Notes under the pieces: model-generated
Database searches by the model: none
Told to the model about the DNA's origin: nothing
What the model saw: only the letters and a program-made list of their open reading frames with translations
Position numbers and translations under genes: made by a program
Shown here: piece by piece, positions 16,061-24,914 of the stretch
How the letters are laid out: every line of letters begins with the position of its first letter
How positions within the stretch are numbered: the first letter of the stretch is position 1
Assembly: GCA_036381435.1 (NCBI GenBank)
Contig: DASVCW010000043.1
Location: 1-64,000, forward strand
DNA length: 64,000 bases
Direction: 5' to 3'
DNA from: Fodinibius sp036381435
GTDB lineage: Bacteria > Bacteroidota > Rhodothermia > Balneolales > Balneolaceae

Positions 16061-17506
16061 CTAATGACTAAAATCCGAAATGGTTGGTTTTGAATTTTGA
16101 TCATTCCGGTTTGATGATTTCTTCCTTCCTATCAACCAAAGCAAAATGCTCACCGCCAGACCGGGATAAAACGGTTGAATTCCCAGGTAGTTAAAATCGT
16201 AAGTACCTTCGCTGGTCAAGGTTCCTAAAATCAGCCAGCATAAAGAAACGCTGATACTGATCAACATCATAGGCAGCGCCCGGTTCTTCTTAAGCGAAAA
16301 AAGCGGCAGGTAAACGCCAAGAACGGGAATGAGCAGTCCGGGAATCATCACTGAGCCGATTACATACCACAAATTAATAACGCTGGGATAAATAATAATA
16401 AGCAAAAGGCCAAGCAAGGCGGCAATTAAAGTGCTTATACGGGTAAGTGTATTATTCTCAGTATTAGGGAAAAATTTAACCAGCAAATCGCGTCCGAGCG
16501 TTTGGCCGGAAAGAAACAGATAACTGTCCAGTGTGGACATGATGGTAGCCAGCAAGCCCACGAAAAATAATCCTTTCAGTCCGATTGGAAGAATTTCATT
16601 GGCCAGATAGGGGTAGACCATGGCGGGTTCGGCTAAATCAGGCCCCAGGATTGCCCAGCCGTACATTCCGCAGAACAGGGTGAGGAAATCAAAAAGCGAC
16701 CACAAAAGTATTGAAATAAAAATTCCTTTTTTAGCAGTCTCCGGACTTTTAGCCGCGGCCGCCCTTTGGTGAAAGCTGGGATCAACGAAGGTCCACAGGG
16801 CGATGAAAAACCATACCAGGATATATTGTATGTTTTGTCCCCCAGTGATGTCGCGATAAGTTGCGGGAACTGCTTCCCAGAGTTTGCCCAAGCCTCCAAA
16901 CTCGAAAGCGGCAAAAAAGATCAGAAAAATGAAGCCGCCGAACATGAGCACGATTTGTAACATATCGGTGCGCACAACGGCTCCGAAACCTCCCATGGTG
17001 ACGTAAACTACAGAAAACAGGGCAACCGCGGCAGAATACCACAAAAAATGACCGGTTCCGCCCGTCAAATACTGAAAAATGAGGCCCAGCATGAGAATAT
17101 AGGGGGCAGGGCTCACCAGAACAAAAATAGGAACGGCAGAAAAACGACCGGCCTTTTCACCATACGTATTTCCTACAGCTTCGGGCAGGGAGAGAGCTTC
17201 ATTCATCCGGATTTTTCCGGCCAGGAGCCATGCGAAGAGGGCTGAAAAGATGTAGAACGGAAGGCCAAAAAGCAGCCACTGCGAAATTCCGAACTGGTAA
17301 CTGTATTCACCCACGCCCAAAATGCCCCCGTACCAAGTTGAGACCAGCGTAGCCACGAAAGCTGCCAGACTCATTTTTCTGCCCGACAGCAGGAATGATT
17401 CTTCATCTGTCCCTTCCCATTGTCGTCTTTTTGACAGGTAGATTAGCAAGCCGAAATAGATGAGAATAACACTCCAATCGAGGAGAGTAAATTTGAGTTC
17501 AGTCAA
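16061..17506 (-). CDS. Sodium:solute symporter (SSS family)
   Basis: A 481-residue integral membrane protein with about 13 hydrophobic helices. It starts with the SSS-type opening LDWSVILIYFGLLIYL, and the LAAFVATLVSTWYGG segment near residue 47 is the region that carries sodium-binding residues in this family. FHQRAAAAKSPETAKKG near residue 245 is another SSS hallmark. It imports a small solute with sodium; the substrate (sugar, amino acid or organic acid) cannot be told. The neighbouring thiamine pyrophosphokinase gene on the same strand, 124 bases upstream, is separated by a repeat, so a shared thiamine theme is possible but unproven. Confidence 0.9.
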   Translation of the reverse strand: MTELKFTLLDWSVILIYFGLLIYLSKRRQWEGTDEESFLLSGRKMSLAAFVATLVSTWYGGILGVGEYSYQFGISQWLLFGLPFYIFSALFAWLLAGKIRMNEALSLPEAVGNTYGEKAGRFSAVPIFVLVSPAPYILMLGLIFQYLTGGTGHFLWYSAAVALFSVVYVTMGGFGAVVRTDMLQIVLMFGGFIFLIFFAAFEFGGLGKLWEAVPATYRDITGGQNIQYILVWFFIALWTFVDPSFHQRAAAAKSPETAKKGIFISILLWSLFDFLTLFCGMYGWAILGPDLAEPAMVYPYLANEILPIGLKGLFFVGLLATIMSTLDSYLFLSGQTLGRDLLVKFFPNTENNTLTRISTLIAALLGLLLIIIYPSVINLWYVIGSVMIPGLLIPVLGVYLPLFSLKKNRALPMMLISISVSLCWLILGTLTSEGTYDFNYLGIQPFYPGLAVSILLWLIGRKKSSNRNDQNSKPTISDFSH

Positions 17507-17575
17507 CGGTGCAGGATTGATTAAAAGTAGGGTGAAAGATATTTGTTAGGGAAATTGCGTTCAACCAATGATTAA

Positions 17576-17651
17576 ATCACGCAGAGCCGCGGAGTCGCAA
17601 AGTTTTAGGTTAAGTTTTTTTCTCCGCGTCTTAGCGGCTTTGCGTGACCTT
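17576..17651. repeat. Inverted repeat forming the 3' end of the thiamine pyrophosphokinase gene
   Basis: ATCACGCAGAGCCGCGGAG at the left is matched in inverted orientation by CTCCGCGTCTTAGCGGCTTT and GCGTGAC at the right. It belongs to the dispersed cacagag/ctctgtg-type repeats also seen near 26270, 28944, 32470, 41727 and 51772. Its right arm covers the last codons and the stop of the neighbouring gene, so the repeat has altered that protein's C-terminus. Confidence 0.6.
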
Positions 17652-18269
17652 TTTAGCTATAAACAAAAGCAAATCGCCTGTTTTATGAGTGATTTCTACC
17701 ATGCTTTCCACCACTTCATTCGAAGAACCGTCTCGTACGCCATTTTCCAGCGTTTCATTCTTTAGTGTATACTTGAGCCCCAAAGTCGTGATGCCACTTA
17801 CCGTTCCCGACAGGGGGAAAAGCGAAACTTGGGTGCCAATGGGGAGATTAATTACGAACCTGCGGGGGACCAGAAAAGTATCACCGAAATTATCTTTAAA
17901 TATGATTTCTTCAAAGTCAGAGTTGAACTGCTTTAGTACGGACAGGTTTTTCAATGTTTGATCTAATCGTTTGCCGGTCGCCCCTAAAACCTGAACATGT
18001 GTTCCCTGCTTTTTTAGTGCCAGACGCAGCGCTTTTTCAAGATCGTTCGATTCCTGGTCTGCTTCCAAAATTACCTCAAAAGAATCATCACTCCGCGATT
18101 TAAAGCTATCTAAATCTCCAATAACTACATCCGGTGTTTGCTTAAAATTTCGAGCAGTATTCCCGCCTCCGTCAGCAGCAATGAAATAATCGGAGGCTGA
18201 AAAAGATGTTAAAAAAAGCTGCTCGGATGGCGGATTTCCATCACACAGGATAAGAATGCGCTTCATCAT
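17631..18269 (-). CDS. thiN: Thiamine pyrophosphokinase
   Basis: A 212-residue protein of usual length for thiamine diphosphokinase, which transfers pyrophosphate from ATP to thiamine to make the active cofactor. Signature segments are AADGGGNTARNF near residue 32, DVVIGDLDSFK near 48, a DQESNDLEKAL stretch near 70 and LGATGKRLDQTLKNL near 95. The C-terminal beta-sandwich has the LSGTVSGITTLGLKYTL motif that binds thiamine. The final residues VTQSR come from an intergenic repeat. The enzyme is cytosolic, and no thiamine riboswitch was recognised upstream. Confidence 0.9.
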   Translation of the reverse strand: MMKRILILCDGNPPSEQLFLTSFSASDYFIAADGGGNTARNFKQTPDVVIGDLDSFKSRSDDSFEVILEADQESNDLEKALRLALKKQGTHVQVLGATGKRLDQTLKNLSVLKQFNSDFEEIIFKDNFGDTFLVPRRFVINLPIGTQVSLFPLSGTVSGITTLGLKYTLKNETLENGVRDGSSNEVVESMVEITHKTGDLLLFIAKKVTQSR

Positions 18270-18411
18270 TAATTAATCGAAATTTAGAAAAACAAAATAC
18301 ATCACGGATAATACGGCAAAATCAATCCATATTTTAGTCGAAAAAAATATTGCTTTCTTCAACGCAATGTATCATTTTAATAGGCTTATTTTTGGCGGTA
18401 ATCCCTTATTT

Positions 18412-19395
18412 ATGTTTGAAGAACTAATTCAGAAATTAAAAAGTTATTGCACGGTCGGCGTTTTTTCACATATTCGTCCCGACGGTGATTGCATCGGTGC
18501 ACAGGTAGCTACCTGTATCTGGCTGCAAAAAAACGGCATCGAAGTATATGCGTTCAATGATGATGAAGTGCCCTTAAACCTGCGTTGGCTGGCAGATTTT
18601 TTCCCCATTCAAAAGCCGGATGAAAAAACGCTAAAGAAGTGTGATGCTTTTGTGCTACTGGACGGAAATTCACCTAAGCGTTTCGGCAGCTATTCAGACT
18701 TTATCGAAGATGAGCCGAAACCAAGCTTTATGATTGATCATCATCCCGATCCCACGAACGGATTCGACCTTGCCATTTCTGTTGAAGAGGCATCATCAAC
18801 CTGCGAACTTATTTTCCACCTATTTTTACAAAATGATATTTCTCAGGTTGATACGAGAGTAGCTAAAGCACTTTTTACAGGCCTTATCACCGATACCGGT
18901 TCCCTTCAATATGACAGTGTTAGTTCTGAGACGATGAATGTAGCCTCAGAATTGTTGCGACTGGGAGATTTTCGTCCCAACGAAGTAGCAGAAAGAGTGT
19001 TCTCGAATAAAAATTTAGACCAGTTGCACTTGCTGAGCAGGGCGATGGGTACGATCAAATTATTCGAGGACAATCAGATTGCTATTATGTACGTTACCAA
19101 AGAGATGCTCGAAGAAACCAACACAACTAATGACGATTGCGAAGGCTTTGTAGCTTATCCGCTTAGCATTACAGGAATTAAAGCAGCGATTTTATTTAAA
19201 GATCTGGGCGAAGGTATAAAAATGAGCCTCCGTTCAAAAAGCGATGATGTTAATGTGAATGAGTGGGCGCGGGAAATTGGAGGAGGCGGCCATAAAAAAG
19301 CATCCGGTGCCTGGCACCCGGGGCCGCTTAATAAAGCGATCAAAGACGTGGTTGATATTGGTTCGCGGCACCTTTTAAGCATAGATAAGTCGTAA
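18412..19395 (+). CDS. nrnA: DHH-family phosphoesterase (NrnA-like nanoRNase / pAp phosphatase)
   Basis: A protein of about 327 residues with the two-domain DHH-DHHA1 layout. DHH-domain metal ligands are seen in HIRPDGDCIG, FVLLDGN and FMIDHHPDP. The DHHA1 substrate-binding part ends with EIGGGGHKKASGA. Known NrnA proteins degrade short oligoribonucleotides and dephosphorylate pAp. That role would complement the APS/PAPS reductase-like gene 2 kb downstream, because pAp arises in sulfate assimilation. The frame could start at 18367, but the ATG at 18412 (MFEELIQKL) fits the family better. It is cytosolic. Confidence 0.88.
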   Translation: MFEELIQKLKSYCTVGVFSHIRPDGDCIGAQVATCIWLQKNGIEVYAFNDDEVPLNLRWLADFFPIQKPDEKTLKKCDAFVLLDGNSPKRFGSYSDFIEDEPKPSFMIDHHPDPTNGFDLAISVEEASSTCELIFHLFLQNDISQVDTRVAKALFTGLITDTGSLQYDSVSSETMNVASELLRLGDFRPNEVAERVFSNKNLDQLHLLSRAMGTIKLFEDNQIAIMYVTKEMLEETNTTNDDCEGFVAYPLSITGIKAAILFKDLGEGIKMSLRSKSDDVNVNEWAREIGGGGHKKASGAWHPGPLNKAIKDVVDIGSRHLLSIDKS

Positions 19396-19415
19396 TACAA
19401 AAATTATTTTAGTTG

Positions 19416-20639
19416 ATGTTCAAGAGTTCGGCCTATACGTTCGTAATTGTTCTGTTTTTGGCAGTGGTTTCAAACTGTTTGAATAAAAATGATGCAGATC
19501 TTCAGTCCGAAGCTGCCATGCGAGCTTCGGGGGTAACTTTATCTCAAGTTCCTGCCGATTCATTGCAAGTCCCTCCTGCCTCCGATTCAAGTGTGAAATT
19601 AGACACCAATGAGAGCATTAGCCGTAGCCGGCAGACCGCCATCACCCGTGCCGTTCAGGAAGTGAGTCCCGCCGTGGTGAGTATCACCGTTACCGAAGTG
19701 GTGCAAAGGGGACGCAGGGTGGGTTATAATGAATTTTATAATCGGTTTTTCTCGGTTCCCATTGAGCGGGAATTCAGCAGCATGGGTTCGGGATTTATCA
19801 TCAGTACGGATGGCTACGTAGTTACCAATCAGCATGTAGCCAGTAAAAACGCAGAAGAAATTGTAGTTTCATTACCCGATGGTTCGCAATATGAAGCCAA
19901 ATTAGTAGGCGCCGATGAACTGGCAGATCTTGCCTTACTGAAGATTCAGGCCGACCGTCAATTTCCCACTGTAGAATTCGGTAATTCCGACAGTGTACTG
20001 GTGGGAGAATGGGTGATGGCAGTCGGTAATCCTTTTGGATTGTTTGAAGCAGCCAAGCCATCAGTAACCGTAGGGGTGATAAGTGCCATAAACCGGGACT
20101 TTCGTCCTAACCCAAATAAACCGCGCGTTTATATTGATATGATTCAAACCGATGCGGCTATTAATCAGGGTAATTCAGGCGGACCGCTGGTAAACAGCCA
20201 GGGTAAAGTGATTGGCGTAAATACTTTTATTTATACCGGCGGAACGGGTAACGGTTTTGTGGGGCTTGGTTTTGCTATTCCCAGCAATCGGGTGAAGAAG
20301 ATCATTCGGCAACTGGCATCATCGGGAGAAGTTCATCTTTCATACGATCCGGGGTTTCAAACTCAGGAAATGACTTACCAGATGGCAGCAAGATATAGCC
20401 TACCGGCCATAATGGGCTTGCTGGTGACCAGTGTAAACAGAGACGGGCCCGCATTCGAAGCGGGAATTATGCCCGGAGACATCATCCTTAAAATCGGCAA
20501 TGCACAGGTACAGAGTAAAATGCATGCGCAGGCACTGCTCCGTGAATATCAGGAAGGTGATTCCATGCGGGTAGAATTACTTCGAGGCAACCGTATTTAC
20601 GAAACCAAGCTGTACCTCCGCAAGAAGGTGAAACAGTGA
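19416..20639 (+). CDS. HtrA/DegP-like periplasmic serine protease with one PDZ domain
   Basis: A 407-residue exported protease. The N-terminal hydrophobic segment ends in VVSNC, a plausible but imperfect lipobox; otherwise it acts as a membrane anchor. The trypsin-like domain (about 75-300) shows the triad H140 in TNQHVAS, D171 in DLALLK and S254 in QGNSGGPL. One PDZ domain follows (about 315-405, GPAFEAGIMPGDIILKI). Proteins of this class degrade or refold misfolded envelope proteins. Only one PDZ domain is present, as in DegS-type members. An in-frame TTG lies one codon upstream of the chosen ATG. It fits the window's envelope quality-control theme. Confidence 0.9.
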   Translation: MFKSSAYTFVIVLFLAVVSNCLNKNDADLQSEAAMRASGVTLSQVPADSLQVPPASDSSVKLDTNESISRSRQTAITRAVQEVSPAVVSITVTEVVQRGRRVGYNEFYNRFFSVPIEREFSSMGSGFIISTDGYVVTNQHVASKNAEEIVVSLPDGSQYEAKLVGADELADLALLKIQADRQFPTVEFGNSDSVLVGEWVMAVGNPFGLFEAAKPSVTVGVISAINRDFRPNPNKPRVYIDMIQTDAAINQGNSGGPLVNSQGKVIGVNTFIYTGGTGNGFVGLGFAIPSNRVKKIIRQLASSGEVHLSYDPGFQTQEMTYQMAARYSLPAIMGLLVTSVNRDGPAFEAGIMPGDIILKIGNAQVQSKMHAQALLREYQEGDSMRVELLRGNRIYETKLYLRKKVKQ

Positions 20640-20669
20640 GTTCTCCTTCGCATTTAAACCCTGACAGGG

Positions 20670-21437
20670 TTAGGTTCGCTCCTTTTTCCTCTCCAAAAAC
20701 TTCTGCACTCGTTGGTGATGTTGCTTACTCTCCCAAAATTCAGCAAAAGGATCAAGCTCCGCTTCGATGCTTTCCCATCGGGCTTGGGTGAGCCGCATCG
20801 CGCCCTGCTTTAAGTTTTTGATAAATTCACGGTCGTTCTTTGTGATTTGCTTTGCCCATTTCAAAACTTCATCATTCAGTTCACTGGGCACAGCAATGCG
20901 ACTGATTAGCTGATGATTAAGAGCAGTTTGAGCATCTACAACCTGAGCTTCTGCCAGCCATAGAAGGGCCGTTGAGCGTCCTACACATTCGACAAGCCGG
21001 GTAAGTCCGCCCCAGCCGGGAGGCAGGTAAAACTTGCCTTGTGTAAATCCAAAAATAGCTTCGGAAGACGCGATACGAAAATCAAAGGCGAGCATTATTT
21101 CACATCCGCCGCCATAAGCAGGACCATTAACAGCGGCGATGGTCCAGCAGGGCAGTTCTTCGATGCGGGCGAGGATGTCCATCATCCGTTTTGCCATAGG
21201 CCGGGCTTCTTCAGCAGTTTTAATAGTGTGAAATTCACGAAGATCACCGCCGGAAATAAAGGCTTCACTCCCCTGACCTGTTAAAATAAAGCAACGGATT
21301 TCATTGTTGATTTCAATTTCTGAAAGCAATTGTTCCAGCTCATCCATTACCTCAAAATTAATAGCATTTAAGGCTTCAGGACGATTTATGACTGCATTGC
21401 AAATGTGATTTCTATATTCGACTTTTAGTACACTCAC
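20670..21437 (-). CDS. Enoyl-CoA hydratase/isomerase family protein, ECHDC1-like active site
   Basis: A 255-residue crotonase-fold protein. The oxyanion-hole segments are ISGGDLREF near residue 62 and PAYGGGCEIMLAFDF near 103. Hydratases carry a second Glu just after this; here the corresponding stretch is FTQGKFYLPPGWGGLTRLVE, without that Glu but with the PxWGG pattern I associate with ethylmalonyl/methylmalonyl-CoA decarboxylase relatives. The protein may therefore not be a hydratase but a decarboxylase or metabolite-repair enzyme; this is inference. It is cytosolic. The stop codon lies inside a dispersed CCCTGACAGGG repeat. Confidence 0.85.
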   Translation of the reverse strand: MSVLKVEYRNHICNAVINRPEALNAINFEVMDELEQLLSEIEINNEIRCFILTGQGSEAFISGGDLREFHTIKTAEEARPMAKRMMDILARIEELPCWTIAAVNGPAYGGGCEIMLAFDFRIASSEAIFGFTQGKFYLPPGWGGLTRLVECVGRSTALLWLAEAQVVDAQTALNHQLISRIAVPSELNDEVLKWAKQITKNDREFIKNLKQGAMRLTQARWESIEAELDPFAEFWESKQHHQRVQKFLERKKERT

Positions 21438-21568
21438 TGTTAGTTATAGTAATTTGACATTATTATTCGAAAAACTATGTATCTCATCAATAAAGAAAAG
21501 ATAAATCGTTTACTTTCCGCAAAGATTGTGATGCGCGGGTAGCACAAATTTTCAATTCGCTTAAAAGT

Positions 21569-22132
21569 GTGTTGGTGACATCCTCATTCGGTACCACTTC
21601 TGCCGTGTTGTTGCACATCTTAAACCGTGTTAAACCGGGATATCCTGTTTATTTTATCGATACAGGCTATCATTTTAAAGAAACGCTTGCATATAAAAGG
21701 CAGCTGACACGGTTGCTGAACCTGAATGTTATAAACTTGAAGCCGGAACTTTCCAGGCATCAAAAAACACGGGAGCAGCAAATGTGGGTGCAAAATGCTG
21801 ACAAGTGTTGCAAAATTAATAAAGTAGAGCCGTTGGAAAAAGTGAAGCCCCGCTACAAAATATGGATGTCGGGCCTTATTGGCTTCCAAAACGGGCATCG
21901 CAGCAATTTAGAAATTATGGATGAAAAACCGGGAATTATCAAGTTTTATCCGTTAATCGACTGGAATAGCTTTTTGGTTGAAGAGTATATCGAGGTCCAT
22001 GGCTTGCCACAACATCCGCTGAAAGAAAAAGGATATAATTCTGTGGGTTGTACCCATTGTACCATCCCCGGCGCAGGACGAAACGGACGATGGGGGAATC
22101 AGTCAAAAACGGAATGTGGATTGCATTTGTAG
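21569..22132 (+). CDS. cysH: APS/PAPS reductase (CysH-like), 5' end probably frameshifted
   Basis: A 187-residue reading frame from a GTG. It shows the CysH core: SSFGTTSAVLLH (nucleotide loop), FIDTGYHFKETL, iron-sulfur cysteines C80-C81 and C161/C164, and the catalytic C-terminal ECGLH. The double Cys pair with CxxC indicates the [4Fe-4S] type that reduces adenylylsulfate (APS). CysH proteins usually have 30-60 more N-terminal residues. The open frame does extend upstream to 21494 without any start codon (DARVAQIFNSLKSVL looks homologous). An ATG-led stretch MYLINKEKINRLLSAK at 21477 runs in another frame and stops at 21542. One missing base, or a sequencing error, between 21520 and 21541 would join them. 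Confidence 0.8.
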   Translation: MLVTSSFGTTSAVLLHILNRVKPGYPVYFIDTGYHFKETLAYKRQLTRLLNLNVINLKPELSRHQKTREQQMWVQNADKCCKINKVEPLEKVKPRYKIWMSGLIGFQNGHRSNLEIMDEKPGIIKFYPLIDWNSFLVEEYIEVHGLPQHPLKEKGYNSVGCTHCTIPGAGRNGRWGNQSKTECGLHL

Positions 22133-22140
22133 GTATAGGG

Positions 22141-22237
22141 GTATAAGGAAATAAGGTATAAGGTTTACGTATAGCTAAGTTAGTAATCTACTTAGGGGAA
22201 TCCTTATTCTCCTATACCTTTATACCCTTATTCCCCA
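22141..22237. repeat. Imperfect palindrome between cysH and cutA
   Basis: GGTATAGGGGTATAAGG at the left reappears inverted as CCTATACCTTTATACCC at the right, with AATAAGG / CCTTATT pairing further inside. The genes on both sides converge, so the element could serve as a bidirectional terminator. Its length and low complexity suggest a dispersed repeat. Confidence 0.5.
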
Positions 22238-22590
22238 TTGTCTATTTCGTAATCGATTTTCTGCGTTCTTGAATTCTCCAGCAGCCAGTGCTGGTATTCC
22301 TCATTGCCTTCTTGCTCAGCCAATTGAATTGAAAGAATAGAAGGCACATCATAACTATGCAATTCTTTAACACGTTCGGTGAGTTTTTTCACATTGTGGT
22401 AAGGTGTTTTGGCAATGAGAATCGCTTCCTGATCTTCAACCAGTTCACCCTTCCATTCGTAGATTGATTCCATGCCTTCTATGATGTTTACGCAGGCAGC
22501 CAGTCTTTCCTTAACAAGCTTGCGGCCAATGGTTTTTGCTTCTTGCTTATCTTTTACGGTGATGTAAACAATGCGGAGATTAAAAAACAT
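22228..22590 (-). CDS. cutA: Divalent-cation tolerance protein CutA
   Basis: A 120-residue protein matching CutA, a small trimeric ferredoxin-like protein linked to copper tolerance and signalling but without a settled mechanism. Signature segments are YITVKDKQEAKTIGRKLV, ERLAACVNIIEGMESIYEWKG and the late Tyr/His segment HSYDVPSILSIQL. Length is normal, and the conserved Cys is present in AACVN. There is no signal peptide, so it is cytosolic here. The gene converges on cysH. Upstream is a 170-bp gap before the tRNA. Confidence 0.92.
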   Translation of the reverse strand: MFFNLRIVYITVKDKQEAKTIGRKLVKERLAACVNIIEGMESIYEWKGELVEDQEAILIAKTPYHNVKKLTERVKELHSYDVPSILSIQLAEQEGNEEYQHWLLENSRTQKIDYEIDNGE

Positions 22591-22758
22591 TAACTGGTAA
22601 TTTGATTAGGTATTTTTGATACTAAAAGCTACAAAAATGGATGTTTGACTCATAGTTAGAATTTCGAAACGTTGTCTACTAATTTGTGTTGAAAACCGGA
22701 CAAAAAAACCGTAGTTTTCGTGGCTCTTAAAATCCGGCGAAGCTGGTTTTATGTATCT

Positions 22759-22841
22759 GCGAGAGTGGCGGAATTGGTAGACGCGCTAGATTTAGGATCT
22801 AGTGCCTTTAAGGCGTGGGGGTTCGAGTCCCCCCTCTCGTA
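22759..22841 (+). tRNA. tRNA-Leu (anticodon UAG)
   Basis: An 83-nt class II tRNA without encoded CCA. The acceptor arm GCGAGAG pairs with CTCTCGT (terminal G-U), followed by discriminator A. The D arm contains AATTGGTAGA. The anticodon stem CTAGA / TCTAG encloses loop TTTAGGA with anticodon TAG. The long variable arm (TGCCTTTAAGGCGT) is typical of tRNA-Leu. The T arm is GGGGG-TTCGAGT-CCCCC. It reads CUA codons and, by wobble, other CUN codons. It lies 62 bases upstream of the trigger factor gene in the same direction. Confidence 0.97.
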
Positions 22842-22903
22842 CATTTTCAGCAAAATGAATCATTCATTACCATTCTAATTAAATACTTTTTTGGAGTAAC
22901 TCC

Positions 22904-24187
22904 GTGGAAATAACCGCTAAAGACGTCACCTCTGTTGATAAGGAAATTATAATTTCTGCTCAACGCAAGGATTTGGAACCAAAATTCGAAGAGGCTTATA
23001 AAAAATACCGGAAGCAAATTAATATGCCCGGTTTTCGTCCTGGTAAGGTGCCTTTAAATCTTGTGCGCAAGCGCTTTGGTGATGAAATTGAGCAGGAAGA
23101 AATCAACAAGTATATTCAGGAAGTATTCGAAAATGAGGTGGTTCCGGAATATGAGCCCGTGGGTGAAAGCGAAATGCTGGACCTTAGCTGGGAGGATGAT
23201 GAACTGGAAGTCACCTTTAAAATTGGTGCTCATCCAGAATTTGAACTGGCCGAGCTCAGTGAAATAAAAACCGACCAGCTGGTTCATGATGTAACGGATG
23301 AAGAAGTGCAGGAAGAAATTGACCGTCAGCTTGAGCAGGAGGGCAACTGGGAGGAAGTGGACGGTAAAATCACCGATGCAAGCAAGGTTACAGTGGATGC
23401 TATTCATTTGAATGAGGAGGGAGAAGAAGACGGAACGGATGAAGGGCAGGTGATCGACCTTCGAAAAGAGGAGTTTGTGCAGTTTAAGGATGATTTAACA
23501 GGCAAAAAAGCCGGGGATAAAGTGGAAGTGGAAGTGGGTGAGGATGACCAGAAGGATTCATTTCGCCTGGTGATTAAAAAGGTTGAGAAGCTACATAAAG
23601 CAAATTTGACGGACGAGTTTGCTAAAAAGCAATCCAATGAGGAGGCAAAAAACGTAGATGAGTATAAGAGCCTGATCAAAAGCCGAATTCAGAATTACTT
23701 TGATCAGTCAACCGGCGATCTTTTTAAGAACGATATTATTAACGCGCTTGTTGAAAAACATGAATTCGATGTGCCTGAAGTTTTTAAAAACCAGGTGTTA
23801 AATCAGTATATAGAGCGTGTAAAACAGCAGTCAGGCGGCGAACTGCCCGGTGATTTCGATATCGAAGAGTACAAAGAAAATATGCAGGACCGTGCCGTGC
23901 GTGATGCCAAATGGTTCTTCATTAATGAAAAACTGCAAGAAAAATTTGACGATATCGAGATAAAACCCGAAGATATAGACGAGCATTTAAACGCTCAGGC
24001 TGCGCAATATGGCATTACACTTGATCAGATGCGTAACTTATTCGCTCAAAATCCTCAGCAACTTGAAGGGTTGAGAAATACGATCCGCGAAGAAAAAGTG
24101 TTTGATAAGCTTAAAGATGTGGTTAATATCAATGAAGTTGATAAAGAAACCTATCAGAAAAAGCATGATGAGAAAGTGAAAGCATAG
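22904..24187 (+). CDS. tig: Trigger factor, ribosome-associated chaperone
   Basis: A 427-residue protein starting at GTG with a good ribosome binding site (TTGGAG, 22891-22896). The N-terminal ribosome-binding domain contains the GFRPGKVP signature near residue 43. The middle FKBP-like region (about 150-235) is recognisable but divergent and acidic, and the C-terminal helical arms continue to the end. Trigger factor binds nascent chains at the ribosome exit. Prolyl isomerase activity in the degenerate FKBP part is doubtful. It stands directly before clpP and clpX, the classic tig-clpP-clpX arrangement. Confidence 0.93.
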   Translation: MEITAKDVTSVDKEIIISAQRKDLEPKFEEAYKKYRKQINMPGFRPGKVPLNLVRKRFGDEIEQEEINKYIQEVFENEVVPEYEPVGESEMLDLSWEDDELEVTFKIGAHPEFELAELSEIKTDQLVHDVTDEEVQEEIDRQLEQEGNWEEVDGKITDASKVTVDAIHLNEEGEEDGTDEGQVIDLRKEEFVQFKDDLTGKKAGDKVEVEVGEDDQKDSFRLVIKKVEKLHKANLTDEFAKKQSNEEAKNVDEYKSLIKSRIQNYFDQSTGDLFKNDIINALVEKHEFDVPEVFKNQVLNQYIERVKQQSGGELPGDFDIEEYKENMQDRAVRDAKWFFINEKLQEKFDDIEIKPEDIDEHLNAQAAQYGITLDQMRNLFAQNPQQLEGLRNTIREEKVFDKLKDVVNINEVDKETYQKKHDEKVKA

Positions 24188-24229
24188 CATTTGTCAAAAT
24201 TTTTGAATTTATTATTCCATTAGTCAATT

Positions 24230-24886
24230 ATGAATAAGCAATCATTATACTCAGTGTCTAATATCGAAAATTCTGAAGTTTCAAAGATACAGAACAATAA
24301 TCTAGTGCCCATGGTGGTCGAAAAGACCGAAAGAGGCGAGCGGGCGTTTGACATTTACTCGCGCCTGTTAAAAGACCGGATTATTTTTTTAGGGACTCCG
24401 GTGAATGATGTGGTGGCAAGCTCTATCGTGGCCCAGATGCTGTTTTTAGAATCTGAAGATCCCGATAAAGATATTAACTTATATATTAACAGCCCGGGAG
24501 GAGAAGTTTCTTCAGGACTCGCCATTTATGATACTATGCAGTATGTGAAGCCCAATGTGGCTACGACCTGTGTGGGAATGGCCGCTTCAATGGGTGCTGT
24601 ATTACTGGCCGGGGGAGAAAGCGGCAAGCGAAATTTATTACCTCATGCGCGCGTGATGATTCACCAGCCGTTAGGTGGTGTACGCGGACAAGCCAGCGAT
24701 ATTGAAATTGAAGCACAGGAGATTTTACGTATAAAACATATACTTACCGGAATTCTTGCCGAACATAGTGGTAAAGATGTAGATCAGGTGATGGAAGATT
24801 CCGACCGTAACAAGTGGCTGAGCGCTGAAGAAGCAAAAGAGTACGGTCTGGTTGATAACATCATGCAGCGTACCAAGAAAAAATGA
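24230..24886 (+). CDS. clpP: ATP-dependent Clp protease proteolytic subunit
   Basis: A 218-residue serine peptidase forming the ClpP barrel. The nucleophile is S120 in VGMAASMGAVLL, the catalytic His lies in RVMIHQPLGG, and an Asp follows in the expected helix region. INSPGGEVSSGLAIYDTM is the family signature. A short N-terminal extension (about 30 residues) before the core may be a propeptide. It cooperates with ClpX, whose gene begins 28 bases downstream, in degrading tagged and misfolded cytosolic proteins. Confidence 0.96.
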   Translation: MNKQSLYSVSNIENSEVSKIQNNNLVPMVVEKTERGERAFDIYSRLLKDRIIFLGTPVNDVVASSIVAQMLFLESEDPDKDINLYINSPGGEVSSGLAIYDTMQYVKPNVATTCVGMAASMGAVLLAGGESGKRNLLPHARVMIHQPLGGVRGQASDIEIEAQEILRIKHILTGILAEHSGKDVDQVMEDSDRNKWLSAEEAKEYGLVDNIMQRTKKK

Positions 24887-24914
24887 CTATTTCACCCAAA
24901 TAAAATGGAGGACT

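Noticed and set aside
24852..24914. Longer clpX start overlapping clpP
   Set aside because: The added residues are unlike ClpX, and the ATG at 24915 has a strong GGAGGA site.
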